From JAVJPJ01 sp040217295 (GTDB lineage: Bacteria > Pseudomonadota > Alphaproteobacteria > Rhodobacterales > Rhodobacteraceae), in NCBI GenBank assembly GCA_964460185.1, contig CAYWTM010000081.1, positions 1 through 15,135 of the forward strand: a stretch of 15,135 nt of DNA, in the 5' to 3' direction. The translations under genes were made by a program, and so were the position numbers. Shown piece after piece: positions 1 to 6,645 of the stretch. The notes under the pieces were generated by a model. It saw nothing but the letters and a program-made list of their open reading frames with translations. It had not been told where the DNA came from and did not search any database. Within the stretch, counting starts at the first letter, position 1, and each line of letters starts with the position of its first letter.

Positions 1-109
1 GGTGATGAAGGACGGCCGCGTGATCGAAACCGGGCTGACCGACCAGGTGCTCGACGATCCGCAGGCGCGGTATACACAGCTGCTTGTCAGTTCCGTTTTG
101 CAGGTATGA
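1..109 (+). CDS. phnK: C-P lyase ATP-binding protein PhnK, C-terminal end (partial)
   Basis: An open frame enters from the left edge (first full codon at position 2) and stops at TGA 107-109. The 35 visible residues include DGRVIETGLTDQVL and end in LLVSSVLQV, which is the usual PhnK C-terminus after the ABC ATPase core. PhnK is the ABC-type ATPase that binds the PhnGHIJ core complex in the cytoplasm. The position directly before phnL, 7 bases apart, is the standard C-P lyase order and supports the call. No ATPase motif itself is visible because the gene is cut by the window edge. Confidence 0.85.
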   Translation, partial: VMKDGRVIETGLTDQVLDDPQARYTQLLVSSVLQV

Positions 110-116
110 GGGTGTC

Positions 117-797
117 ATGATCGTTGTCGAGAACCTGACGAAGAACTTTACCCTGCACAACCAGGGCAGTGCCGTGATCCCGGTGATCGAGGGGGCGGGG
201 TTCGCCGTGGGCCCGGGCGAATGCGTGGCGCTGACCGGGGAAAGCGGGGCGGGCAAGTCCACCGTGATGCGGATCTTGTATGGCAACTACCTGGCGCAGG
301 GTGGGTCGGTGCGGATCGGCGGGGTCGATATCACCCGGGCCGAACCGCGCGAGATCCTGGCGTTGCGCCGTGAGACATTGGGCTATGTCAGCCAGTTCCT
401 GCGCGTCGTGCCCCGTGTGCCGACGCTTGACGTGGTGGCCGAGCCGTTACTGGCGCTGGGCCATGAGGAGGAGGCCGCCTTCGCACGCGCGCGCGACCTG
501 CTGACCCGGCTGAGGATTCCCGAAACGCTGTGGTCGCTGTCGCCCACCACGTTTTCGGGCGGCGAACAGCAGCGGGTGAACATCGCGCGAGGGTTTGCCC
601 ATGGGTATCCCGCGCTGTTGCTGGATGAGCCCACGGCCAGCCTTGACGCCACCAACCGCGAAACCGTGCTGAGCCTGATCGAAGAGGCCAAGGCAGGCGG
701 GGCCGCGATCGTGGGGATCTTTCACGATCTTGCCGCGCGTGAACGGGTGGCCGACTGCGAGATCGACGTGTCCGCCTTTACCCCGAGGGCCGCGTGA
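117..797 (+). CDS. phnL: C-P lyase ABC-type ATP-binding protein PhnL
   Basis: A 226-residue ABC ATPase with Walker A GESGAGKST (residues 41-49), Q-loop glutamine near 93, signature FSGGEQQR (146-153), Walker B ALLLDEP (166-172) and switch histidine near 203. The length matches PhnL of about 226 residues. The start at 117 is chosen because GAGGG lies 4 bases upstream and the family begins directly with the IVVENLTKNF strand; an upstream in-frame ATG at 84 would overlap phnK. PhnL associates with the C-P lyase complex and is needed with PhnGHI to form the ribose 1-phosphonate triphosphate intermediate. It sits 7 bases after phnK and overlaps phnN by 4 bases, so it is part of one operon. Cytoplasmic. 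Confidence 0.95.
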   Translation: MIVVENLTKNFTLHNQGSAVIPVIEGAGFAVGPGECVALTGESGAGKSTVMRILYGNYLAQGGSVRIGGVDITRAEPREILALRRETLGYVSQFLRVVPRVPTLDVVAEPLLALGHEEEAAFARARDLLTRLRIPETLWSLSPTTFSGGEQQRVNIARGFAHGYPALLLDEPTASLDATNRETVLSLIEEAKAGGAAIVGIFHDLAARERVADCEIDVSAFTPRAA

Positions 798-1339
798 GCG
801 GGGGGCGCTTCATCGCGGTTGTCGGGCCATCGGGCGTCGGCAAGGACAGCCTGATCGAGGCGATCTGCGCCGCGCGGCCCGATCTGCACAGGGTGCGGCG
901 GGCCATCACGCGCAACGCGGACCTGGGTGGCGAGGATTTCGAGGCGGTTGGCAGCGCCCTGTTCGCCGCGCGCGCGGCGGGTGGTGATTTTGCGCTGCAT
1001 TGGAGGGCCCATGATCTGGGATATGGCATTCCCGCCGGTGTGCGTCAGGTTCTGGGCCGGGGGCAGGACGCCATCGCCAACCTGTCGCGGGGCGCGCTGG
1101 GACGTGCGGCGCAGGAATTCGGCCAGTTGCACGTGCTGCATGTGACGGCTGCGCCCGACGTGCTGGCCAAACGCCTGGCCGACCGGGGCCGGGAAAGCCG
1201 GGGCGATATCGCGCGGCGTCTGGCGCGCCGGGTGGCCCCGTTTCCCGACGGGTTGCAGATCACCGAGATCGACAATTCCGCGTCCATTGAGGACAGCGTC
1301 GCGACAGCGCTGGCCGCGCTTTACCCCGAAAGGGTGTAG
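794..1339 (+). CDS. phnN: Ribose 1,5-bisphosphate phosphokinase PhnN
   Basis: A 181-residue P-loop kinase of the guanylate-kinase-like type. Walker A GPSGVGKDS is at residues 11-19, RRAITR at 36-41 and the W-x-A-H-x-L-x-Y-G motif at 70-78, all as in PhnN (about 185 residues in E. coli). PhnN phosphorylates ribose 1,5-bisphosphate to PRPP, the last step of phosphonate sugar salvage. The start is a GTG whose GTGA overlaps the phnL stop, a classic coupling arrangement. A weak GAGGG (785-789) lies 4 bases upstream. Its 3' end overlaps the end of the convergent DUF1045 gene by 19 bases. Confidence 0.95.
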   Translation: MSGGRFIAVVGPSGVGKDSLIEAICAARPDLHRVRRAITRNADLGGEDFEAVGSALFAARAAGGDFALHWRAHDLGYGIPAGVRQVLGRGQDAIANLSRGALGRAAQEFGQLHVLHVTAAPDVLAKRLADRGRESRGDIARRLARRVAPFPDGLQITEIDNSASIEDSVATALAALYPERV

Positions 1340-2004
1340 CGGTGGACCAGGTGGAAAAACCCGTCCTCCGCCTCTCCCATCAGGGCAAGACTGTCGATGA
1401 CATAGGGACGCGGCAGGCGTGGCGCGAAATGCGAGGCAAGGGCTGTGCGCGCATGCTCGGCACTGTCCTTGGGCAGGCTGCCCGTCAGGGTCAGGTGAAA
1501 ACGGAATTCCTCCATCACGTAGGGATAGCCCCATTGGGTCAGCAGGGCGTCTTGCCGTGGGGACAGGCCCTTGGCGCGGCGTTTTTGCAGTTCGTCGGGC
1601 GGCGCGGGCGCACGGAACGGGTCGAGCGCCCGGACCGTGGCCCCGGCCAGCCGGGCCAGGGCGTCGGATGGTGTCTTGCACACAACGGCCACGAAACGAC
1701 CCAGAAGCCGGACTTCGATCTCGGGGATCACGACCGGCGGCTGCGATGTGCAAAAGGACCGCGCGGCCGCATCGAGGGTTTGCGCCGTCTGGCCCGCGAC
1801 CAGGCGGAAGGGCGGCTTGATCGTGCCGTGAAACCCGTATTTACGGGGCGTGGCGGTCATATCCCGCACGGCGTCCAGCCCTGCGACCCGGGGCTGCGGG
1901 ACCGCGCGGCCTGCCACGCTGTCCCACCCGAGCCATGCGGCGCCCGCATCGTAAAAGGCGCCGTCCGGCACGACGTAGAGCCCATAACGTTTGAATCTGT
2001 CCAT
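1321..2004 (-). CDS. DUF1045 phosphonate-operon protein, 2H phosphoesterase superfamily
   Basis: A 227-residue protein beginning MDRFKRYGLYVVP. It has two H-x-T motifs typical of 2H phosphoesterases: HGT at residues 59-61 inside RKYGFHGTIKPPF, and HLT at 170-172 inside EFRFHLTLTG. These motifs come from the two halves of the fold and form the active site in the superfamily. The family (DUF1045) is known mainly as a conserved gene of C-P lyase loci. Its reaction is not certain; opening the 5-phosphoribosyl 1,2-cyclic phosphate made by PhnJ, the PhnP step, is inferred here because no phnP is in view. The start at 2004 was chosen because it gives the family N-terminus; the open frame runs on to 2118 but would enter phnM. 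It lies antisense between phnN and phnM. Confidence 0.85.
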   Translation of the reverse strand: MDRFKRYGLYVVPDGAFYDAGAAWLGWDSVAGRAVPQPRVAGLDAVRDMTATPRKYGFHGTIKPPFRLVAGQTAQTLDAAARSFCTSQPPVVIPEIEVRLLGRFVAVVCKTPSDALARLAGATVRALDPFRAPAPPDELQKRRAKGLSPRQDALLTQWGYPYVMEEFRFHLTLTGSLPKDSAEHARTALASHFAPRLPRPYVIDSLALMGEAEDGFFHLVHRYTLSG

Positions 2005-2030
2005 TGACCCTATCCCGTGAAAAGACTGCC

Positions 2031-3197
2031 ATGCCCAAGGACAATGCCCTGATGCCCGAGACCGTGACCCTTGCCAATGCCCGCCTGATCCTGCCCGGCG
2101 GTGAAGCCATCGGCGCACTGAGCATGCAGGGCGGTGAGATCACCGGCATCACCGTGGGTGCTGGAATGCCGGCGGGGGCCATCGATTGCGGCGGCGACAT
2201 CGTGGCGCCGGGCCTGGTGGAGCTGCATACCGACAACCTGGAACGGCATATCCGTCCGCGCCCCTCGGCGTTCTGGCCGCACCAGGCCGCCATTGTCGCC
2301 CATGACGCAGAACTGGCATCTTGCGGGATCACCACCGTCTTTGACGCGATCCGCGTGGGGTCGATCGAGGGCAAGGGCGGGATCGGATGGGCGCGCTATG
2401 CCCGCGAGCTGGCCGACGAGGTGCTGGCGATGCGGGCAGCGGGCGCGCTCAAGATCAGCCATCACATGCATCTGCGCGCGGAGATCTGCTCCCACTCCCT
2501 CGTGGAAGAACTGGATCAGTTCGGGCCCGAGGACCGTGTCGGCATCCTGAGCCTGATGGATCACACGCCGGGGCAGCGCCAGTTCGCCGACATCAACCAG
2601 TACGCGATCTACATGAAGGGCAAGCACGGGCTGAGCGACGAGGTCTTTCAAGAACATGTCGACACCCGCACGGCGCTGGGCGACAGGGTGCGCCCGGCCC
2701 ATGAGGCGGCCGCCGTGGCCGCCGCTCAGCGCTATGGCGCTGTGCTGGCCAGCCATGACGACACCACCGTGGATCATGTCGCGCGGTCGGCGGCGCACGG
2801 GATCGCGCTGGCGGAATTCCCGACCACGATCGCGGCCGCGCGGGCCTGCCGCGACAACGGGATCCAGGTGATGATGGGCGCGCCCAACCTGATCCGGGGC
2901 GGGTCGCATTCCGGCAACGTCTCGGCCGCCGACCTCGCCCGGGCGGGTCTTTTGGATATCATGTCGTCCGATTACGTGCCCTCGGCGCTGCTGTATGCGG
3001 CGGTGATGCTTGGCGATTTGTGGGGGGATATGGCGCGTGCCATGGCCACCGTGAGTGCCGCCCCCGCCCGCGCGGCGGGGTTGCTCGACCGGGGCGAATT
3101 GATCGAAGGCAAGCGGGCCGACCTGGTCCGGTTTCGCCGGGTCGAGGGCGTGCCGGTCCTGCACGGTGTCTGGTCCGCGGGGGTGCGCGTGGCGTGA
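2031..3197 (+). CDS. phnM: Alpha-D-ribose 1-methylphosphonate 5-triphosphate diphosphatase PhnM
   Basis: A 388-residue amidohydrolase-superfamily protein with the PhnM landmarks in order: HTDNLERH (66-73), HHMHLRAEI (144-152), LMDHTPGQRQ (175-184), SHDDTTVDHV (241-250), EFPTTIAAARA (262-272), GAPNLIRGGSHSGN (283-296) and SSDYVPS (312-318). PhnM removes pyrophosphate from ribose 1-phosphonate 5-triphosphate to give the 5-phosphate substrate of PhnJ. The start is uncertain. ATG 2031 is listed, but ATG 2052 has a better ribosome site (AAGGA 2037-2041, 10 bases away) and would give 381 residues, closer to the usual 378; a TTG at 2004 is unlikely. It starts 27 bases from the divergent DUF1045 start and ends 1 base before the convergent isomerase gene. 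Confidence 0.93.
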   Translation: MPKDNALMPETVTLANARLILPGGEAIGALSMQGGEITGITVGAGMPAGAIDCGGDIVAPGLVELHTDNLERHIRPRPSAFWPHQAAIVAHDAELASCGITTVFDAIRVGSIEGKGGIGWARYARELADEVLAMRAAGALKISHHMHLRAEICSHSLVEELDQFGPEDRVGILSLMDHTPGQRQFADINQYAIYMKGKHGLSDEVFQEHVDTRTALGDRVRPAHEAAAVAAAQRYGAVLASHDDTTVDHVARSAAHGIALAEFPTTIAAARACRDNGIQVMMGAPNLIRGGSHSGNVSAADLARAGLLDIMSSDYVPSALLYAAVMLGDLWGDMARAMATVSAAPARAAGLLDRGELIEGKRADLVRFRRVEGVPVLHGVWSAGVRVA

Positions 3198-3198
3198 G

Positions 3199-4032
3199 CT
3201 ATACGGCAAGGCCTTCGCGTTCCAGATAGGCCATGGCGGCGGGGATGTCCGAGGACTCGCGCAGTTCCAGCACCAGGTGCGGGCGTTGGGGCAGGGCGGC
3301 GATGGCGCGAAAGACCGCGTGCCAGTTCACCGTACCGCGTCCGGGCGGCCAGTGGCGGTCGGCAAACCCATCGGCATCTTGCAGATGCACATGGGCCAGC
3401 ATCAGGCCGGCATCGGTGACGAAATAGTCGACGGGGGGCGCGCCGGTCGCCACATGGGCGTAATGGGCGTGGCCGGTATCGATCGACAGGCGCACGGTGT
3501 CGGAGCCGAAGCTGGCGGCCAGCTCGCGCCGCCATCCCGGTTCGATATCCTCGATATTCTCGATCACCAGCGTGATGCCTTCGTCCTGGGCCAGCCTGAC
3601 CGCGTCGCGCAGGTTGGCGTGCACCCGCGCGATCATGGCCTCGGAATCGGAGGGGCGGTTTCCGACCCGTGGATTGTTTCCGAAATTGAACCAATCCCAG
3701 GTTTTGTAGGGTGAATGTATCACCATCTGCGTCGCGCCGAGGGCAGCCGCCGCCTGCACGGCGGTCACGAAGCGGCGCGCGATGATGGGCGCGATTTCCG
3801 GATCCATGATGTCGAGCGCCAGATCGTAGAACGGGCCATGGATGCCAAGCCGTCCCTCGAACCCGTCCAGATCGCGCTTGGCCCGCGCCACCAGCGCGCG
3901 CCAGTCGCCAAGCAGAACCTCGGGCTTCAGGAAATCCTGCACCTCGAGATCGCGCTGGCCTGCGATCAGCCAGTCGCGGAACCGGGCAAGATCGCCGACC
4001 ATGAGAGCGGCACCGATGGGAAGAGGGGTCAT
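3199..4032 (-). CDS. Sugar phosphate isomerase/epimerase-like TIM-barrel protein
   Basis: A 277-residue protein of the xylose-isomerase-like TIM barrel group (AP endonuclease family 2). Likely metal ligands are in the usual strand-end positions: E158 in VIENIED, D185 and H188 in SIDTGHAHY, H214/H216 in AHVHLQD, and E256 in VLELRE. H65 (IHGPFYD) and H106 (IHSPY) lie on earlier strands, and PPGRGTVNW (229-237) is a common feature of these enzymes. The start at 4032 is set by AAAGGA at 4041-4046, 8 bases upstream; the ATG at 4041 would leave no spacing. The stop of the upstream PhnM-like gene is 16 bases before, so the two are probably one transcript. The substrate is unknown; a phosphorylated pentose of the phosphonate pathway is an inference. 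The fold also includes phosphodiesterases, so isomerisation is not assured. Confidence 0.8.
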   Translation of the reverse strand: MTPLPIGAALMVGDLARFRDWLIAGQRDLEVQDFLKPEVLLGDWRALVARAKRDLDGFEGRLGIHGPFYDLALDIMDPEIAPIIARRFVTAVQAAAALGATQMVIHSPYKTWDWFNFGNNPRVGNRPSDSEAMIARVHANLRDAVRLAQDEGITLVIENIEDIEPGWRRELAASFGSDTVRLSIDTGHAHYAHVATGAPPVDYFVTDAGLMLAHVHLQDADGFADRHWPPGRGTVNWHAVFRAIAALPQRPHLVLELRESSDIPAAMAYLEREGLAV

Positions 4033-4040
4033 GACCGGCA

Positions 4041-4046
4041 TCCTTT
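4041..4046 (-). promoter_or_regulatory. Ribosome binding site of the isomerase-like gene
   Basis: On the minus strand this reads AAAGGA, with 8 bases to the ATG at 4032-4030. It decides between two close ATG codons (4041 and 4032), because the site overlaps the first one. Confidence 0.6.
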
Positions 4047-4048
4047 GC

Positions 4049-5200
4049 CTAGAAAACCTGTTTGCCCGCGCGCCAGACGGCCTGCACCACGGGTTGGCCT
4101 CCGACGACCTGAACGGCGGCCAGATCGGCCCGCAGGCCCTGGGTGATTTCGCCACGATCGGTCAGCCCGGTCAATCGCGCCGGTGCATGTGTGACCAGCC
4201 GCAGGGATGCGGGCAGATCGAACGGCATGGATGTGTCGGCGGCCAGCGCGAAGGCCGCATCCAGCGGAGAGCGGGGGATGTAGTCCGAGGCCAGCACATC
4301 GACCAGGCCTTGGGCCAGCAGGTCCGCGACCGCGATATTGCCCGATTGCGAGCCGCCCCGCAGGTAGTTGGGCGCGCCCGCCACAATGGTCAGCCCGGCG
4401 TCGCGGGCCCGGCGGGCGGCGGCCAGTGTCGTGGGAAACTCGGCGATCGTGGCGCCTTCGGCCAGGGCCTGGTCCACGTGATCGACGGTCCGGTCATCAT
4501 GGCTCATCAGGGGTTTGCCGGCGGCGCGGCTGGCGGCCACCACATGGGCGCGGACATCGGGCCCGACGCGCCGGGACCGGTCCAGCAAGTCGGCCATCAT
4601 GGTGCGCCCGGTGGCCTCGTCGACCTCCATGTCGCGGATCATGTGCCAGAACCAGCGTTCCATGTTGGGGCTTTGCCGGTCGCCGGGGGTGTGATCCATC
4701 ACCGACACCAGCCGTGTCATGGGCTGGCCGATCGTGGCATCGACCAGCGCGGGCGTGGCGGGATCGGAGATCTCGCATCGCAGGTGCAACAGGTGGTCAG
4801 CCCGGAACAGGCCCTTGGCGCTGGCATCGAGGATGGCCGCGACCAGCGGTTCCAGAAGCTCGCGACGTTCGGGTTTCTGCATCGAGGCGCCGACCGACAG
4901 GCTGTCGAAGACGGTGGTCGTGCCGCCCGATACGATGACCGCATCATGGGCCAGCAAGGCGGGCAGGAACGGCCAGAGCACGCCGCCGCGCGGGTGGGTG
5001 TGGCGTTCGACGTGATCGGTGTGCAGATCGACGATGCCGGGGATCAGGAACGCGCCGCCCAGATCCCGGCCCTGCGCGGTCGGGCTGAGCCCGGCGATGC
5101 GTCCGTCTTCGATCGCAAGCGCGCCGTCCACGATGCCCGAGGGCGTGACGATGCGGGCATTGCTCAGGGTTTCAGCACGACTGTTGGCGTGATCGAACAT
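4049..5200 (-). CDS. phnM: Second PhnM-type amidohydrolase (phosphonate-associated paralogue)
   Basis: A 383-residue paralogue of the PhnM at 2031-3197. The same landmarks occur in the same order: HTDHVERH (60-67), HLLHLRCEI (136-144), VMDHTPGDRQ (167-176), SHDDRTVDHV (233-242), EFPTTLAAARRA (254-265), GAPNYLRGGSQSGN (275-288) and SDYIPRS (305-311). The start at 5200 is fixed by AGGAG 6 bases upstream; the frame stays open to 5494 but that stretch holds the promoter. The family reaction is release of pyrophosphate from a ribose 1-phosphonate 5-triphosphate. Why the locus has two copies is not known; it may act on a different phosphonate adduct or a related ribosyl triphosphate. It is transcribed away from phnD, with a Pho box upstream, and is followed by the isomerase-like gene. 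Confidence 0.88.
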   Translation of the reverse strand: MFDHANSRAETLSNARIVTPSGIVDGALAIEDGRIAGLSPTAQGRDLGGAFLIPGIVDLHTDHVERHTHPRGGVLWPFLPALLAHDAVIVSGGTTTVFDSLSVGASMQKPERRELLEPLVAAILDASAKGLFRADHLLHLRCEISDPATPALVDATIGQPMTRLVSVMDHTPGDRQSPNMERWFWHMIRDMEVDEATGRTMMADLLDRSRRVGPDVRAHVVAASRAAGKPLMSHDDRTVDHVDQALAEGATIAEFPTTLAAARRARDAGLTIVAGAPNYLRGGSQSGNIAVADLLAQGLVDVLASDYIPRSPLDAAFALAADTSMPFDLPASLRLVTHAPARLTGLTDRGEITQGLRADLAAVQVVGGQPVVQAVWRAGKQVF

Positions 5201-5206
5201 CGCGGG

Positions 5207-5211
5207 CTCCT
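5207..5211 (-). promoter_or_regulatory. Ribosome binding site of the second phnM-type gene
   Basis: AGGAG on the minus strand, 6 bases before ATG 5200-5198. It fixes the start and argues against the 98-codon in-frame upstream extension. Confidence 0.75.
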
Positions 5212-5267
5212 GCTCATGGGATGCGCCCCTGAATTTGCGGCCCGTGTAACACGCGTTTGGCCATGCG

Positions 5268-5285
5268 GTGACGCTTTGATGACAA
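5268..5285 (-). promoter_or_regulatory. Pho box (PhoB binding site)
   Basis: On the minus strand this reads TTGTCATCAAAGCGTCAC: two 7-base half sites, TTGTCAT and GCGTCAC, separated by CAAA, so the GTCA cores repeat every 11 bases. This fits the classic CTGTCAT-4 bases-CTGTCAT/C consensus; by eye it agrees with the well-known phoA-type site at 13 of 18 positions. It ends 67 bases before the start of the second phnM-type gene, a normal distance. No convincing -10 hexamer is seen at the expected 10-base spacing. PhoB control under phosphate limitation is the inference. Confidence 0.7.
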
Positions 5286-5455
5286 TTTGACCGCCGTGGC
5301 GCGCGTGATTTGGCCGATTCCCCGGTGCTTGGCGCATTGCGCCGAGCTGGGCGCAGCCCGAAAGTGAAATAGACCGACAAATCCTGCAGATATCCGTGTT
5401 TTCTGGTGGGGAAATCATATGCAATTCCAGCGCCGAATCCTTGGTAATGGCGTGA

Positions 5456-5482
5456 TTTCAAAGTCTTGGCTGGTGGTAATAA
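5456..5482 (+). promoter_or_regulatory. Possible phnD promoter (-35/-10 pair)
   Basis: TTTCAA (5456-5461) and TAATAA (5477-5482) are separated by 15 bases, or 16 if the first hexamer is read as ATTTCA. They lie in the most A+T-rich part of the gap, about 120 bases before phnD. The spacing is short and the -35 is poor, so this is only a candidate. Confidence 0.25.
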
Positions 5483-5588
5483 ATTCTTCATCAATCCGTT
5501 GCGCGCCGGTCATGTGCCGCCCCTAGGCGTTCGGGCAACGGGGACATCCGGTTTGCCGCCGGGCGGGTTCCTCGTGTGACCATACATC

Positions 5589-5594
5589 AAGGGA
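5589..5594 (+). promoter_or_regulatory. Ribosome binding site of phnD
   Basis: AAGGGA, 8 bases before ATG 5603. It selects 5603 over the upstream in-frame alternative codon at 5576 and yields a proper signal peptide. Confidence 0.7.
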
Positions 5595-5602
5595 TCTGCT
5601 CC

Positions 5603-6529
5603 ATGATCAAACATACGACGATTGCCCTCGCCCTGGGTGCCACCGCGCTCAGCTCCACCATGTCCTTCGCCCAAAGCGCCGACTGGCGCGAGGACGTTCC
5701 GGTGTTCCGCATCGGCCTGCTGGGCGGTGAAAATGAAGCCGATCGCCTTCGCGATCACGCCTGTCAGGAAGCCTATCTGGAAGACCGTCTTGGCGTCGAT
5801 GTCGAGCTGTTCCCGGCTTCGGATTACGCGGGCGTCATGCAGGGCCTGCTGGCCGGTCAGCTTGAATTCGCGGGCCTGGGATCGGCGGGCTATGCCGGGA
5901 TCTACCTGCAGGACCCCGAAGCGGTGCGTCCTCTGTATACCACCATGCAGATCGACGGTTCGCTCGGCTATTACGCGGTGATGTACAGCCGCGCGGATTC
6001 GGGCATCGAGACGCTTGAGGACATGGAAGGCCGCAGCCTCGCCTTCGCCGATCCAAACTCGACCTCGGGCTATCTTGTTCCCAACGCCGAACTGCGCGGC
6101 ATGGGCATCGAGCCGGAGGCCTATTTCTCGGAAACCGGCTTTGGCGGCGGGCATGAACAGGCCGTGGTGGCCGTGCTGCAGGGCCAGTACGATGCCGGCG
6201 TCACGTGGACATCCGGCGTGGGCGCCCGCGACGAAGGCTTCAGCCGGGGCAACCTGCGCTCGATGGTCGATCGTGGCATGCTCGACATGAACGAGATCAA
6301 CATCATCTGGCAGTCGAACCTGATCACCAACGGTCCGCGCGTGATCCGGGCAGACCTGCCGCAGGAACTGCAGGATCTGGTGATGGGCGCGATGATGCAG
6401 CTTCAGACCCTGGACCGGGCCTGTTTCGATGCGATCAACGACGGGGAATCGATGGGCTACTGGCCGATCACGTCCGAGTTCTACGAGCCGATCATCAACA
6501 TGCGCCGCCAGGCCACCGGCGATCGCTGA
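5603..6529 (+). CDS. phnD: Phosphonate ABC transporter substrate-binding protein PhnD
   Basis: A 308-residue periplasmic binding protein. The N-terminus is a signal peptide (positively charged MIKH, hydrophobic ALALGATALSS, likely cleavage after SFA at about residue 23). The mature protein has the PhnD pattern: FRIGLLGGENEADRL (35-49), and the phosphonate-binding loop DPNSTSGY (150-157), whose S-T-S residues grip the phosphonate oxygens in the family, followed by GGGHEQAVVAVLQGQYDAG. The start at 5603 follows AAGGGA by 8 bases. It captures phosphonates in the periplasm and delivers them to PhnE. It is first in the transporter series, and a hairpin after its stop probably lets it be made in excess over phnC and the two phnE genes. 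Confidence 0.95.
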   Translation: MIKHTTIALALGATALSSTMSFAQSADWREDVPVFRIGLLGGENEADRLRDHACQEAYLEDRLGVDVELFPASDYAGVMQGLLAGQLEFAGLGSAGYAGIYLQDPEAVRPLYTTMQIDGSLGYYAVMYSRADSGIETLEDMEGRSLAFADPNSTSGYLVPNAELRGMGIEPEAYFSETGFGGGHEQAVVAVLQGQYDAGVTWTSGVGARDEGFSRGNLRSMVDRGMLDMNEINIIWQSNLITNGPRVIRADLPQELQDLVMGAMMQLQTLDRACFDAINDGESMGYWPITSEFYEPIINMRRQATGDR

Positions 6530-6542
6530 ACCTTCGTGTTGC

Positions 6543-6573
6543 GGGGCTGGTGGCATGTCACCGGCCCCGTTTT
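6543..6573 (+). terminator. Stem-loop with T-run between phnD and phnC (attenuating terminator)
   Basis: A 10-base-pair stem, GGGGCTGGTG (6543-6552) with CACCGGCCCC (6559-6568), pairs fully with one G-T wobble around a 6-base loop. It is followed by GTTTT (6569-6573). The short T-run suggests partial rather than complete termination. Such structures after binding-protein genes commonly favour the first gene's message. Confidence 0.6.
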
Positions 6574-6645
6574 CCCATTTCGGGTATCGACCGCGTCCGG
6601 CAAGACGGCGGGCCGTTGGCCGACATAATCTACAGGGGCGCATCC

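Larger units (their letters stand above)
5201..5602. other. Divergent regulatory region between the second phnM-type gene and phnD
   Basis: About 400 bases lie between two divergent starts, the only long intergenic stretch in the window. It holds the Pho box at 5268-5285 pointing left and the ribosome sites of both genes. It also holds an A+T-richer patch (about 5370-5500) that is the likely phnD promoter area and a short possible leader ORF at 5419-5526. No second Pho box facing phnD was found by eye. Apart from these elements nothing else was recognised. Confidence 0.7.

Noticed and set aside
722..1753. 343-codon minus-strand open frame across phnN and DUF1045
   Set aside because: It is a shadow of two well-supported genes, rich in R, P, A and G as expected for non-coding frames in GC-rich DNA.
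1342..2007. 221-codon plus-strand open frame between phnN and phnM
   Set aside because: It is the complement of the DUF1045 gene, whose H-x-T motifs and family ends are clear; the plus-strand translation has no recognisable domain.
2010..3209. 399-codon minus-strand open frame opposite phnM
   Set aside because: The plus-strand PhnM reading matches the family along its whole length; the antisense frame is rich in H, R, G and P with no domain.
3842..5290. 482-codon plus-strand open frame opposite the isomerase-like and second PhnM-type genes
   Set aside because: It spans two real genes and a promoter on the other strand and shows only low-complexity shadow composition.
5401..5430. Imperfect inverted repeat around CATATG in the phnD upstream region
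   Set aside because: The arms match only with an inserted base and are A+T-rich; not convincing as an operator.
5201..5494. 98-codon in-frame N-terminal extension of the second PhnM-type protein
   Set aside because: A strong AGGAG site sits right before ATG 5200, the family begins there, the extension has non-family composition, and it contains the Pho box.
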